A program made the translations under genes and the position numbers. A DNA stretch of 44,227 nucleotides from CAZCTO01 sp964501725 (GTDB lineage Bacteria; Bacillota; Clostridia; Saccharofermentanales; Saccharofermentanaceae): NCBI GenBank assembly GCA_964501725.1, contig CAZCTO010000019.1:1-44227 (forward strand). Reading direction: 5' to 3'. Below are positions 24,832 through 33,385 of this stretch, in pieces (the first letter of the stretch is position 1; every line of letters starts with the position of its first letter). The notes beneath the pieces were generated by a model, which worked only from the letters and a program-made list of their open reading frames with translations, searched no databases and was not told the DNA's origin.

Positions 24832-26757
24832 TTACTTTGCATCCTGAGCGATATCGCCGCGATCCTTCAAATCCGAAATGATCTTGTCGTACATTTCCTT
24901 ATCAATCTTGAAAAAGAACTTATAGATAATAAAGCCAAAAACGATGATGATCAGCGGGAACACGAGCATGGCGGACTTCATCATCCAGAGCCCCGCGGAA
25001 CTGACCTTGTCCGGGTCGCCGTCCGCAGCACTGATGCCCGAAAGAATGACCACGGCACCGACGATGGCATTACCGACCGCGCCGCCGATTTTGTTGATGA
25101 ACGGCTGTACGGAAAAGGTAACACTTTCATTTCTCTTGCCGAGTTTCCACTGACCGTACTCGATCGTATCCGCAAGGAACATCAGCATCAATAGTTGGAT
25201 AAACGCCTGGCCGACAAAAAGAGGAATGCCGGCCGCTCCGATAAAGATCATATTCATCGGGGCAAAGAAGAACACGGTGTACCCGATGAACACCAGAATG
25301 GTCCCCCCCAAATAGAGTTGCTTCCGGGTAAATCTTTTGCTGAATAAGGGAAAAACGGAAAGCGCCAGCAACTGAGATACCCCGAGGATTGCGGCAAACA
25401 CGCTGTACATTCCTTCGTCTTTATAGGCGTATATGAAAAAGTAAGTACCGAAGCTTGTTGTCGTCGTATACCCGATCATGAAGAGCGCCATGGAAATCAG
25501 GGTGAACAGAAGTTGATCGTTCTTGACAATCGCCCGATAAAGCTCGCGCAGCGTCGTTTTTTCTTCCTTCTTGAAGGCGGCTGTCTGCTCCTTTACCCCG
25601 AATACGGTAAAGGACTGTGTGATCATCGAAATACAAACGATGGCGATTGCCACAATCAGGAAACCCGTTTTGCGTCCGCCGCCCATGCTTTCCATTGAGA
25701 TCGTGCTGCCTGCTTCGCCGGTCAGGTCAAAAGCGGTCACGGTCTTCAGTTTACCGGAAAATTCGGCATCCGCGGAAAAGGGAAGAATCCAGTCATATTT
25801 AAGAGTGATACCCTTCGTGAAGTCAATCGCCGCGGGTAACGTCGTAGATATGGTTCTCTTGTCGTTTGCGTTATCCGGATCAAAAGAAACATCAAACCCC
25901 AGGGCAGCGTTACTAACTCCGATGCTGCGTATTTCTACGGTGCCGGAGTCCGGCTCGGGCGTCCCGGCGAATACACTCGGATTTGAATCATCAAAATTCC
26001 AAGCATAAAGCAGTCCGGCAGAGGAATCCTCCTTGTTGACGGACTCTGTCTCGAAAATCTGAATGTTATCGATATATGCGGTGCCGGTGTAGTCCGCATT
26101 GATGCCTGAAAGAGTAATTTTCAGATTATCCTTGGAATATTCCCCCGCAGCGTACACCTGCTCGCTCGAAAAGCGGTATTCGCCCGCCTCGTTCGGCTTC
26201 ACATAGGAAAGGTCATCTCCCGTGATGCTTCCGATCAGACCCGTGACCGGCAAAATCGCGACCACCGTGACAAAAAGCCCGATGTTGGCGCAGATTCTTG
26301 CGGAAGCACCGATCTTTTCGCGTGTCTTCTGATCAATCGAAAGGGAAGGAAGCATGGACCAGTAACCGATATCATTACCGGAAAAGGTGACTTCCCACAG
26401 AAGGTATATGAAGGTAAACGACAGGATATAGGCAGTTCCCCTGAAACCGAAATCCAGGAAGAAAAGGACGGTAAAGAGCGCCGAAAGTATTCCGCCGATG
26501 GCAATCCACGGCTTGAATTTTCCGAATCGGGTCCGGGTATTATCGATAAAACTCCCCATCAGAGGGTCATTTACGGCATCATACACCCTGACCGCCAGGG
26601 TGATTCCGGTCGTCCACCAAAGCGTCTTGTCCGGAAGGTTCAGTACCTCGGTGAGAAAAACATTGAGAAACATGGAGACCAGGGTATACTGCATGTCTCT
26701 TCCGATGGTTCCGATACTGTAATTGATCCGGTTTCGAGAGGCTGACTTATCCTTCAT
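24832..26757 (-). CDS. GPH-family sugar:cation symporter with large extracellular insertion
   Basis: GPH (glycoside-pentoside-hexuronide) symporters are normally about 450 residues with 12 helices; this one has 641. The N-terminal half is standard: MQYTLVSMFLNVFLTEVL (helix 1), the AVNDPLMGSFIDNTRTRFGK loop between helices 2 and 3, and helix 5 ending near residue 175. Residues about 178-360 are an insertion (separate entry). Helix 6 resumes at about 365-387, and the remaining six helices and the motif EYGQWKLGKRNESVTFSVQP near residue 545 are normal. It should import alpha-galactosides or other oligosaccharides for the two upstream glycosidases. AGGAGGACATC lies before the start at 26757, 11 bp after the GH36 stop. 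Confidence 0.88.
   Translation of the reverse strand: MKDKSASRNRINYSIGTIGRDMQYTLVSMFLNVFLTEVLNLPDKTLWWTTGITLAVRVYDAVNDPLMGSFIDNTRTRFGKFKPWIAIGGILSALFTVLFFLDFGFRGTAYILSFTFIYLLWEVTFSGNDIGYWSMLPSLSIDQKTREKIGASARICANIGLFVTVVAILPVTGLIGSITGDDLSYVKPNEAGEYRFSSEQVYAAGEYSKDNLKITLSGINADYTGTAYIDNIQIFETESVNKEDSSAGLLYAWNFDDSNPSVFAGTPEPDSGTVEIRSIGVSNAALGFDVSFDPDNANDKRTISTTLPAAIDFTKGITLKYDWILPFSADAEFSGKLKTVTAFDLTGEAGSTISMESMGGGRKTGFLIVAIAIVCISMITQSFTVFGVKEQTAAFKKEEKTTLRELYRAIVKNDQLLFTLISMALFMIGYTTTTSFGTYFFIYAYKDEGMYSVFAAILGVSQLLALSVFPLFSKRFTRKQLYLGGTILVFIGYTVFFFAPMNMIFIGAAGIPLFVGQAFIQLLMLMFLADTIEYGQWKLGKRNESVTFSVQPFINKIGGAVGNAIVGAVVILSGISAADGDPDKVSSAGLWMMKSAMLVFPLIIIVFGFIIYKFFFKIDKEMYDKIISDLKDRGDIAQDAK
25678..26226 (-). 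other. Inserted beta-sandwich (CBM-like) domain within the GPH symporter
   Basis: This stretch encodes residues about 178-360 of the symporter. By normal GPH topology it lies between helix 5 and helix 6, outside the cell. It is hydrophilic, rich in Thr, Ser, Asp and aromatic residues, and contains TAYIDNIQIFET near residue 225, the '(Y/F)IDNI/V' ending common to jelly-roll carbohydrate-binding modules (CBM4/9/22-like), and a second beta-rich half from LLYAWNFDDSNPS to KLKTVTAFDLTG. Two tandem domains or one large one are possible. The reading frame is continuous, so this is an in-frame insertion rather than a fused neighbour. Confidence 0.7.
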
Positions 26758-26767
26758 GATGTCCTCC

Positions 26768-29116
26768 TTACTTGGAATCGGTCGGATTCCGGCTGCTGAT
26801 CAGGTACAGATATGATCCATAGTCACCGGTAAGACGCGTGGAATCATTATAGTAAGTGCCGATAAAGGGATTATTCAGGCGGATACCCTGCATCAACTGA
26901 TCTCCTTTTGCCGTGTACTCCTCGACGCAGTCCGTAAGAGAGTAGAAACGGTCGATCAGACGGAACAGAAACCCGTTCGGATTGATTCTGAGCGGGAGAA
27001 TATGGTTAATCAGGAGTCCGAACATTTTTACATTGAGGCGCCGCGGCAGCGTTGCAACCCGGTACGTATTATCCGGAGAGATACCGGAAACGGGAAGAAT
27101 ATCCGACCCCTCCGAAGCATGACTCTGCGAAGCGAAAAACCCCGCAACGGAACTATTCTGATCCGCAGAAACCACTTGCCATGAAAGCTTGTTTTCTTTT
27201 GAAGTCTCATGACGCGAAAAATCTCCGTACTGAAAAAGCCGGCGATGCTCTTTGTAAAAGCGGATCTGTTGCCGGATATCTTTTTTCTCGGCGCGTGTTA
27301 AGAATTTCGGATCCAGCTCATAACCCAGAACCCCGAAACATGCAACATTGAAGCGGGTGGAAAGAGGCGTATCTCTGATGGTCTGCTGATGCGGTGCGGA
27401 AGAGACGTGCGCTCCGATCGAGGACAAAGGATAAAGGCAGGTAAGGCCGCCCTGAATAGACAGACGCTCAATGGGATCCGTGTTATCCGACGCCCATATT
27501 TGCGGTGAAAAACAAAGCATTCCAAGATCAAAACGGTTGCCGCCGCTTGAACATGTCTCCAGCAGAACAGAAGGCCGCTCCCGAAAAATGCGAGCCAGTA
27601 CCTCATAAAGACCGATCACATAACGGTGATAAAACTCTCCCTGATTCGTCAGTTGAGAACCGAACATATCGGTGATGTGACGATTCATATCCCATTTCAC
27701 GTAGGAGATATCGGCGGAGTCCAATACATGCGAGACCGAATCGGCAATATAATCCCGAACTTCGGGTTGAGTCAGATCCAAAACCAGCTGATTTCGCCCG
27801 AGGGATTCTTTTCGCCCCGGTATCCGAACCGCATACTCCGGGTGGCTTCGGAAGAGATCACTGTCATAATTGACCATTTCCGGTTCTACCCAAATACCGA
27901 ACCGCATACCCATCTTAACAATTCGCTTCGCAAGATCACTGAGTCCGCGGGGCAATTTCTTCTTATCCGGCGCATAATCGCCCAGCCCGGCTCGGTCGCT
28001 GTTTCGGCCGGTAAACCATCCGTCATCCAAAACAAAAAGCTCGACACCAAGGTCCTTGGCGCGTCGTGCCATACGAAGCAGGGTGCCTCTTCGGAACTTC
28101 ATAAAACACGATTCCCAGGTGTTGAAAAGAACGGGTCTTTCCGAGTTTTTCCAATCTCCGCGTACGATATGCCGGTTAATAAAGCCATGGAAATTTCCGC
28201 CGGCGCCGTTAAACCCGGAAGCGCTGAAGGTCATAACGGCTTCGGGGGACTCGAACTTGCCGCCCTTTTCGAGCGTCCACTCGAAACAGTGCGGATTGAT
28301 TCCGGTCATTACCCGGACCAGTCCCTGATGGGATCGTTCGATACCGGAAAAATGGTTGCCGCTATAGACCAGATTGAAACCATATACTTTTCCGAATTCT
28401 TCGGAAGCGTTTTTTTCGGCGATAAAAAAACCGGGATTCAGCCTGTTGCTTGAGGCACCCGTCGTGCTCGAGACGACATAAAGGCCATTGCCCACGGGCG
28501 CGCACTGCCGGTGCATTTCCTTGATCCAGGAACCGTGAAAGGTGGTTATCGTGTAATCGGAAGGGAAAAGGTCCAACATCATACTCATCAGTTTCCGGAT
28601 GACGACCGGTTTCCCGTCCTTATTTTCAAGCACCGTACGCCGGGTGATGACATCGGTATCGCTAAAAACGGTATAGTATAAGTGGAGAAAAATATCAGCC
28701 AGGCGATCCTTCATTTGGATATGCAGCGTCATGCATTCAGTGATCTCACCGGTCGCCGAAGGAAGCGACGACATTTCCGATGTGCCGCTGATGATCTCAT
28801 ACGACTGAAAGACAAAATCGCTGACAAAGGTACCGTCCGGCATCTTGATTTCAGCAGGACTTTGCCGGAAATCCCCTTTGCCGATTCCTGACCACTCAAG
28901 CGGAAGTATATCCAGACAATAAAGCGGATCGGTTTCGTCATATATAACAGCCGTGCCGATTTGTGCTGTACGCTTGAGCTCAAGCGATTCCTGAGAAGGC
29001 GAGGAAAGTCGCATTCCGTAGTAAAGCTGTTCAAGATGCCCGAACTTCGTAATCCGGAAAAAGTAACTGGTATGATTTGTAAAAAGATGAAAAGTATTTC
29101 CGTCGTGTGCGATCAT
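26768..29116 (-). CDS. aga: Alpha-galactosidase, GH36
   Basis: The 782-residue GH36 enzyme removes terminal alpha-1,6-galactose from melibiose, raffinose and stachyose. The nucleophile is Asp476 in VKWDMNRHITD and the acid/base is Asp544 in WASDNTD, behind SCSSGGNRFDLGML. The N-terminal beta-supersandwich, central (beta/alpha)8 barrel and C-terminal beta-sheet make up the normal length of about 730-780. No signal peptide is seen, so it acts on imported sugar in the cytoplasm. Its start overlaps the stop of the upstream GH13 gene by 4 nt, and the symporter follows after 11 bp. Confidence 0.95.
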   Translation of the reverse strand: MIAHDGNTFHLFTNHTSYFFRITKFGHLEQLYYGMRLSSPSQESLELKRTAQIGTAVIYDETDPLYCLDILPLEWSGIGKGDFRQSPAEIKMPDGTFVSDFVFQSYEIISGTSEMSSLPSATGEITECMTLHIQMKDRLADIFLHLYYTVFSDTDVITRRTVLENKDGKPVVIRKLMSMMLDLFPSDYTITTFHGSWIKEMHRQCAPVGNGLYVVSSTTGASSNRLNPGFFIAEKNASEEFGKVYGFNLVYSGNHFSGIERSHQGLVRVMTGINPHCFEWTLEKGGKFESPEAVMTFSASGFNGAGGNFHGFINRHIVRGDWKNSERPVLFNTWESCFMKFRRGTLLRMARRAKDLGVELFVLDDGWFTGRNSDRAGLGDYAPDKKKLPRGLSDLAKRIVKMGMRFGIWVEPEMVNYDSDLFRSHPEYAVRIPGRKESLGRNQLVLDLTQPEVRDYIADSVSHVLDSADISYVKWDMNRHITDMFGSQLTNQGEFYHRYVIGLYEVLARIFRERPSVLLETCSSGGNRFDLGMLCFSPQIWASDNTDPIERLSIQGGLTCLYPLSSIGAHVSSAPHQQTIRDTPLSTRFNVACFGVLGYELDPKFLTRAEKKDIRQQIRFYKEHRRLFQYGDFSRHETSKENKLSWQVVSADQNSSVAGFFASQSHASEGSDILPVSGISPDNTYRVATLPRRLNVKMFGLLINHILPLRINPNGFLFRLIDRFYSLTDCVEEYTAKGDQLMQGIRLNNPFIGTYYNDSTRLTGDYGSYLYLISSRNPTDSK

Positions 29117-30753
29117 GTTGCATCCTCCCGACGGATCAGTACCGCCTCATAAGGCTTCAGAGATCCATCGAAAGTTTTTCGATCGTAGGTTGAAAGCAGG
29201 AGCTCACCCTTCGCAGGATAATGTTTGCAAGTCTTCGAAAAATTGATAATGACCGTAATTTTCTCGTTATTCAGGATCCGGTCATATACAAACAGGTTCC
29301 GGGAGACCCGAACCTTTTTGAATTCTCCGCTCCGTAGAATCTCGCTTCCGTTGCGAAGCGCGATCAGTTTTCTGTAATAGGAAAGGATCGAGTCAGCATT
29401 CCCGGCCTGTGCCTCAACATTGATCTGCTTGTGATTCCCGTTTACGCCGATCCAAGGCTTCCCGGCGGTAAAGCCGCCGCCATGTCCGGATGACCACTGC
29501 ATCGGTGTTCGCGCGTTATCGCGGCTCACAAGCCGGATCATGTTCCAGCGAAACCGCTTGGGGAAATGAAGTTTCGACGCCAACCGGTATACATTGTGCG
29601 ACTCGATATCCTCAATTTGCTCCATCGACGTGAAGTCAAAGTTGGTCATCCCGATTTCCTGACCTTGATAGATAAACGGTGTTCCGCGCAGGCACAGGAG
29701 CAGTGTGGCAAGCATTTTGGCGGACTTATCGTGGAAATTCCGGTCATCCCCAAACCGGGACACACTCCTGGGCTGATCATGATTCTCCAGATAGTTGGCA
29801 TTCCATTCAAGCTCATTCTGCCATTTTGCGATGACTTCACAGAAACGTTTCGGAGAAAAGCGACGACGAAACCATTTCACGATGACGGAATCGGTATCCA
29901 TATGCTCAAAAGAGAAAAGCATGTCAAGCTCATGACGGGATGGGTCGGCAAGATCCGCAGCGGTTTTGGGAGTAACCATCACGGTTTCTCCGACGGAAAA
30001 ACAATCATATTCATCCAGAACGGTACGGCGGAAATCGCGAAGGATTTCGTGCATTCCGTTACAGGAGACATAATGCTCGCGTCCGGTGAGAATGAAACGC
30101 TTACGTCCGTTCTCCAGGGAGTCCTTATAAATCACGTTAATCACGTCGAAGCGGAAGCCGGAGATACCCTTATCCAGCCAAAAACGCATAATTGACTTTA
30201 CTTCTTCAATCACTTTCGGGTTACGATAATTGAGGTCCGGCTGTTTTTTTGAAAATAAGTGCAGGAAGTATTCACCGCTTTGCTCATCGTATTTCCAGCA
30301 GTCTTCCGCAAAAAAACTCGTCCAGTTGTTGGGCGCTTTGAGTTTGCCGGATCTTTTGCTTTTCTTTCCGGGACGCCAGATATAGTAATCCCGGTACGGG
30401 CTTGCCGGATTGCGGCTTTCCTGAAACCACGGGTGCTCGTCGGAGGTGTGATTGATGACCATATCCATGATGATTCGGATATCCAGCTTGCGTGCTTCGG
30501 ATATTAATGCATCCATATCGTCCATTGTTCCGAAATCCGGATGAATATCCCGATAATCGCTGATATCGTATCCGTTATCGTCGTTCGGAGACTTATACAC
30601 AGGGGATAGCCACACAATGCCGATCCCCAGCTCCTTTAAGTAGGGAAGCCTTTTCATAATGCCGCGGAGGTCTCCGATTCCATCACTTCCGGAATCTTGA
30701 AAACTGCGCGGATAAATCTGGTAAGCAACTTTTTCACGCCACCATTTAGTCAT
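29113..30753 (-). CDS. GH13 alpha-1,6-glucosidase (oligo-1,6-glucosidase/dextran glucosidase type)
   Basis: The 546-residue enzyme shows the GH13 triad: nucleophile Asp203 in FRFDVINV, acid/base Glu256 in SVGETVMV and Asp326 in NHDQPRS. QPDLNYRNP, and the valine after the nucleophile, are features of subfamily members specific for alpha-1,6 bonds such as oligo-1,6-glucosidase and DexB, so isomaltose, panose or isomaltotriose are likely substrates. It is cytoplasmic. It is the first gene of a minus-strand operon with the GH36 alpha-galactosidase (4-nt overlap) and the symporter. The same pairing (aga plus dexB) occurs in the msm operon of streptococci. Only a weak GACGGGG site precedes the start. 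Confidence 0.93.
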   Translation of the reverse strand: MTKWWREKVAYQIYPRSFQDSGSDGIGDLRGIMKRLPYLKELGIGIVWLSPVYKSPNDDNGYDISDYRDIHPDFGTMDDMDALISEARKLDIRIIMDMVINHTSDEHPWFQESRNPASPYRDYYIWRPGKKSKRSGKLKAPNNWTSFFAEDCWKYDEQSGEYFLHLFSKKQPDLNYRNPKVIEEVKSIMRFWLDKGISGFRFDVINVIYKDSLENGRKRFILTGREHYVSCNGMHEILRDFRRTVLDEYDCFSVGETVMVTPKTAADLADPSRHELDMLFSFEHMDTDSVIVKWFRRRFSPKRFCEVIAKWQNELEWNANYLENHDQPRSVSRFGDDRNFHDKSAKMLATLLLCLRGTPFIYQGQEIGMTNFDFTSMEQIEDIESHNVYRLASKLHFPKRFRWNMIRLVSRDNARTPMQWSSGHGGGFTAGKPWIGVNGNHKQINVEAQAGNADSILSYYRKLIALRNGSEILRSGEFKKVRVSRNLFVYDRILNNEKITVIINFSKTCKHYPAKGELLLSTYDRKTFDGSLKPYEAVLIRREDAT

Positions 30754-30900
30754 CGCTATAACCCCGTCGCAACCGTGAGTTGACTCTTGTTTCCATATTA
30801 CCTTTACTTTTGAAATGCGTAAAGAATGTGCCGGCTATCTTTCTGTGAAAAGTATATTTGTGCATTGACGGAGCCGTTATCAAGTAAAAAATGAGCACAT

Positions 30901-30912
30901 CGGTTTGAACCG
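30901..30912. promoter_or_regulatory. Dyad CGGTTTGAACCG in the divergent sugar/feo intergenic region
   Basis: CGGTT and AACCG flank a 2-bp centre. It lies about 150 bp upstream of the GH13 start on the minus strand and 18 bp upstream of the feoA -35 box. It could be the operator of a LacI- or AraC-type sugar regulator; none is encoded in the window. Confidence 0.3.
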
Positions 30913-30929
30913 GCTTTGCTATCGGACAC

Positions 30930-30958
30930 TTGCAATTTTTGGCAGACAGGGGTATGAT
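30930..30958 (+). promoter_or_regulatory. Sigma-A promoter of feoAB
   Basis: TTGCAA (30930-30935), 17-bp spacer, TATGAT (30953-30958). Transcription would begin near 30965, about 6 bp before the palindromic operator. Confidence 0.65.
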
Positions 30959-30970
30959 AAAACCACAAAG

Positions 30971-30986
30971 GTTAGACGAGTCTAAC
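30971..30986. promoter_or_regulatory. Palindromic operator GTTAGAC-GA-GTCTAAC before feoA
   Basis: The two 7-bp arms are perfect complements around a 2-bp centre. The site lies just downstream of the predicted transcription start, where a bound repressor would block elongation. Its TTAG...CTAA ends recall DtxR/IdeR/MntR-type metal-repressor sites rather than a Fur box (no GATAATGAT core). Assignment to an iron repressor is inference from position before feoAB. Confidence 0.6.
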
Positions 30987-31023
30987 AATTGATTTTATTA
31001 AAGGACACCGGGGAGTTGATCAT

Positions 31024-31332
31024 ATGACATTGGAAGAACTTGAAGTCGGAGGTTCCGGGAGAATAGTCGCAGTGCACGGGCAGGGTGCACTGAGGGACAG
31101 ACTTTTGGATATGGGACTTACACCGCGAACAAGAGTAATGATTCGCAAAACGGCCCCGTTCGGGGATCCGATCGAAATATACCTGAGATGTTACGAACTG
31201 ACGATTCGTAAGGAAGACGCAGCAAATATAGAAATTATGAGAGATGAAACTGCGCCGCTGGGTTGCGGTGACTGCAGGAAATGCATGAAGCCGCAAAGAA
31301 GATCAGGAAGAAGAGGGCGGAGCAAGGAATGA
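31024..31332 (+). CDS. feoA: FeoA-like SH3-fold protein with Cys-rich basic tail
   Basis: The first 78 or so residues are a FeoA domain (MTLEELEVGGSGRIVAVHGQ; LRDRLLDMGLTPRTRVMIRK), a small cytoplasmic SH3-like fold that interacts with FeoB. Beyond it is a tail of about 24 residues with CGDCRKC and then RRSGRRGRSKE. Typical FeoA proteins end at 75-85 residues, so this 102-residue form has an added metal-binding-looking and basic end. GGGGAG precedes ATG 31024. The stop TGA overlaps the FeoB start (ATGA). Confidence 0.9.
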   Translation: MTLEELEVGGSGRIVAVHGQGALRDRLLDMGLTPRTRVMIRKTAPFGDPIEIYLRCYELTIRKEDAANIEIMRDETAPLGCGDCRKCMKPQRRSGRRGRSKE

Positions 31333-33338
31333 TTATAGCGCTCGTTGGGAATCAGAATTCCGGGAAAACAACTCTTTTCAATCAATTAACAGGTTCGAAT
31401 CAGCACGTCGGAAATTTTCCGGGAGTTACTGTTGAGCATAAAGAAGGTCTGCTTAGGGCGGGCAAGGATATTAAGGTTATCGACCTTCCGGGAATATATT
31501 CGTTGTCACCCTACTCCAGCGAAGAGATCGTCGCCCGGGACTTCATCATCAAGCAAAAACCTGACGGAATTATCAATATCGTTGATGCCGGCAATATTGA
31601 GAGAAATCTTTACCTCAGCATGCAACTGATCGAATTGAATGTGCCCATTGTCATTGCGCTCAATATGATGGACGAAGTTCGTTCCAGCGGCGGAACCATT
31701 AAAGTAGGCGAGCTGCAGTCAAGACTGGGCGTACCTGTAATACCCATTTCCGCAAGCAAGAATGAGGGCGTTAACGAGCTGATTGATTTGGCCGTTAAAA
31801 CGATACGGGACCAAAAACGCCCCCAGTTTACCGATTATTGTTCCGGAGGCGTACACCGCGCCATACATTCAATTGCATATGCAATCGAAGACCACGCGGA
31901 GAAGGTGGGAGTGCCGGCAAAATTTCTGGCAACACGGATCGTAGAAGGCGATGTACCGATCCGAGAGTCGTTAGGACTCAACGAAAACGAGCTCGATATG
32001 ATCGAACATGCTGTTCATGAAATGGAAGATGAGCTGGGTACCGATCGAAAAGCGGCCATTGCCGATATGCGATACACGTATATTGAAGAAGTCGTCATGG
32101 CGACCGTCATCAAACCGGAGATTGATATTCACCGTCAAAAGAGCCGGCGAGTCGACAGAATTTTAACCGACAAATACCTGGCGATCCCGGTTTTTCTGGC
32201 CATCATGGGGCTGATATTCTGGTTATCTTTTGGTGTTATCGGAAATCGGCTCAGTGACTGGTTGGGCGGGGGGATCGATTATATCGGAGCAAAAGCCGCA
32301 GCGTTTCTCGAAGGTCTTATGATCAATCAGGCCGTCATATCCCTGATTGTTGAAGGTGCCTTTGCCGGGATCGGGAGTGTCATGACATTTCTGCCCACGA
32401 TACTGATTCTCTTCTTCTTTCTGGCCATTCTGGAAGATAGCGGATATATGGCAAGAGTTGCTTTTGTCATGGACAAGCTTCTTCGCAAAATCGGGCTTTC
32501 CGGCAGAAGTTTTGTGCCGATGCTGATTGGATTCGGCTGCTCGGTTCCGGCAATCATGGCGACGCGAACGTTGTCCGGCGAACGGGATCGAAAAATGACG
32601 ATTTTCCTCATTCCCTTTATGAGTTGCACCGCCAAAATGCCAATTTACGGAGTTTTTTCGATGGCGTTTTTCCCTGACCACGCGGCTCTTGTGATGATCT
32701 CTCTTTATGTCCTCGGGATGGTGCTGGCGGTGCTGTCCGGCTTATGTATGAAAAACACACTGTTTCGCGGGAAACCGGCACCGTTTGTTATGGAGCTGCC
32801 CAATTATCGTTTGCCGGGTCTGAAGTCTGTCGGAATACTCCTTTGGGATAAGGCAAAAGATTTCATTGTACGGGCGTTCACTATTATTTTTGTTGCGTCT
32901 CTTGTGATCTGGTTTCTGCAACACTTTGACATCACCCTGAATTGGGTCAACAGTGACTCGGACAGCATGATGGCCGAATTGGGTCGGTTGCTGGCACCGG
33001 TTTTCGAGCCGTTAGGATTCGGTAACTGGAAAGCGGTTACGGCATTACTCACCGGGTTTATGGCAAAAGAAGCCGTTGTAAGCACTTTTGCGATCCTGAC
33101 CACATCCGGCTCATCGGATCTTCCGGCAGCGCTTCAGGCATTATTTACACCGGTTTCCGCATATGCCTTTTTAGTCTTTACTCTGCTATATACCCCTTGC
33201 ATCGCTGCGATCGCAGCGATCAGGCGTGAACTGAACAGCAGACTTCTTGCCTTTGCCACTGTCATTTACCAGACCGGATTTGCTTATGCAGTGGCATTCA
33301 TTGCCTATCAAATCGGAACGGCTGTGTTCGGCAGATGA
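31329..33338 (+). CDS. feoB: Ferrous iron transporter FeoB
   Basis: The start is ATG 31329, overlapping the feoA stop and preceded by GGAGCAAGGA; an earlier in-frame ATG at 31281 lies inside feoA. The product is 669 residues. The N-terminal G domain has G1 VGNQNSGKTT, G3 DLPGIYS and G4 NMMD, followed by the FeoB GDI-like helical domain. From about residue 280, two sets of membrane helices with Gate motifs follow (SCSVPAIMATR-like GFGCSVPAIMATRTL and FMSCTAKMPIYG). It drives Fe2+ uptake, needed among others for the iron-sulfur PFL activase. Controlled by the operator at 30971-30986. Confidence 0.95.
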   Translation: MIIALVGNQNSGKTTLFNQLTGSNQHVGNFPGVTVEHKEGLLRAGKDIKVIDLPGIYSLSPYSSEEIVARDFIIKQKPDGIINIVDAGNIERNLYLSMQLIELNVPIVIALNMMDEVRSSGGTIKVGELQSRLGVPVIPISASKNEGVNELIDLAVKTIRDQKRPQFTDYCSGGVHRAIHSIAYAIEDHAEKVGVPAKFLATRIVEGDVPIRESLGLNENELDMIEHAVHEMEDELGTDRKAAIADMRYTYIEEVVMATVIKPEIDIHRQKSRRVDRILTDKYLAIPVFLAIMGLIFWLSFGVIGNRLSDWLGGGIDYIGAKAAAFLEGLMINQAVISLIVEGAFAGIGSVMTFLPTILILFFFLAILEDSGYMARVAFVMDKLLRKIGLSGRSFVPMLIGFGCSVPAIMATRTLSGERDRKMTIFLIPFMSCTAKMPIYGVFSMAFFPDHAALVMISLYVLGMVLAVLSGLCMKNTLFRGKPAPFVMELPNYRLPGLKSVGILLWDKAKDFIVRAFTIIFVASLVIWFLQHFDITLNWVNSDSDSMMAELGRLLAPVFEPLGFGNWKAVTALLTGFMAKEAVVSTFAILTTSGSSDLPAALQALFTPVSAYAFLVFTLLYTPCIAAIAAIRRELNSRLLAFATVIYQTGFAYAVAFIAYQIGTAVFGR

Positions 33339-33385
33339 TTTTTCTACCGGAAACCTCTCACGCAGATTAAAGGTTTGTGTGATTC

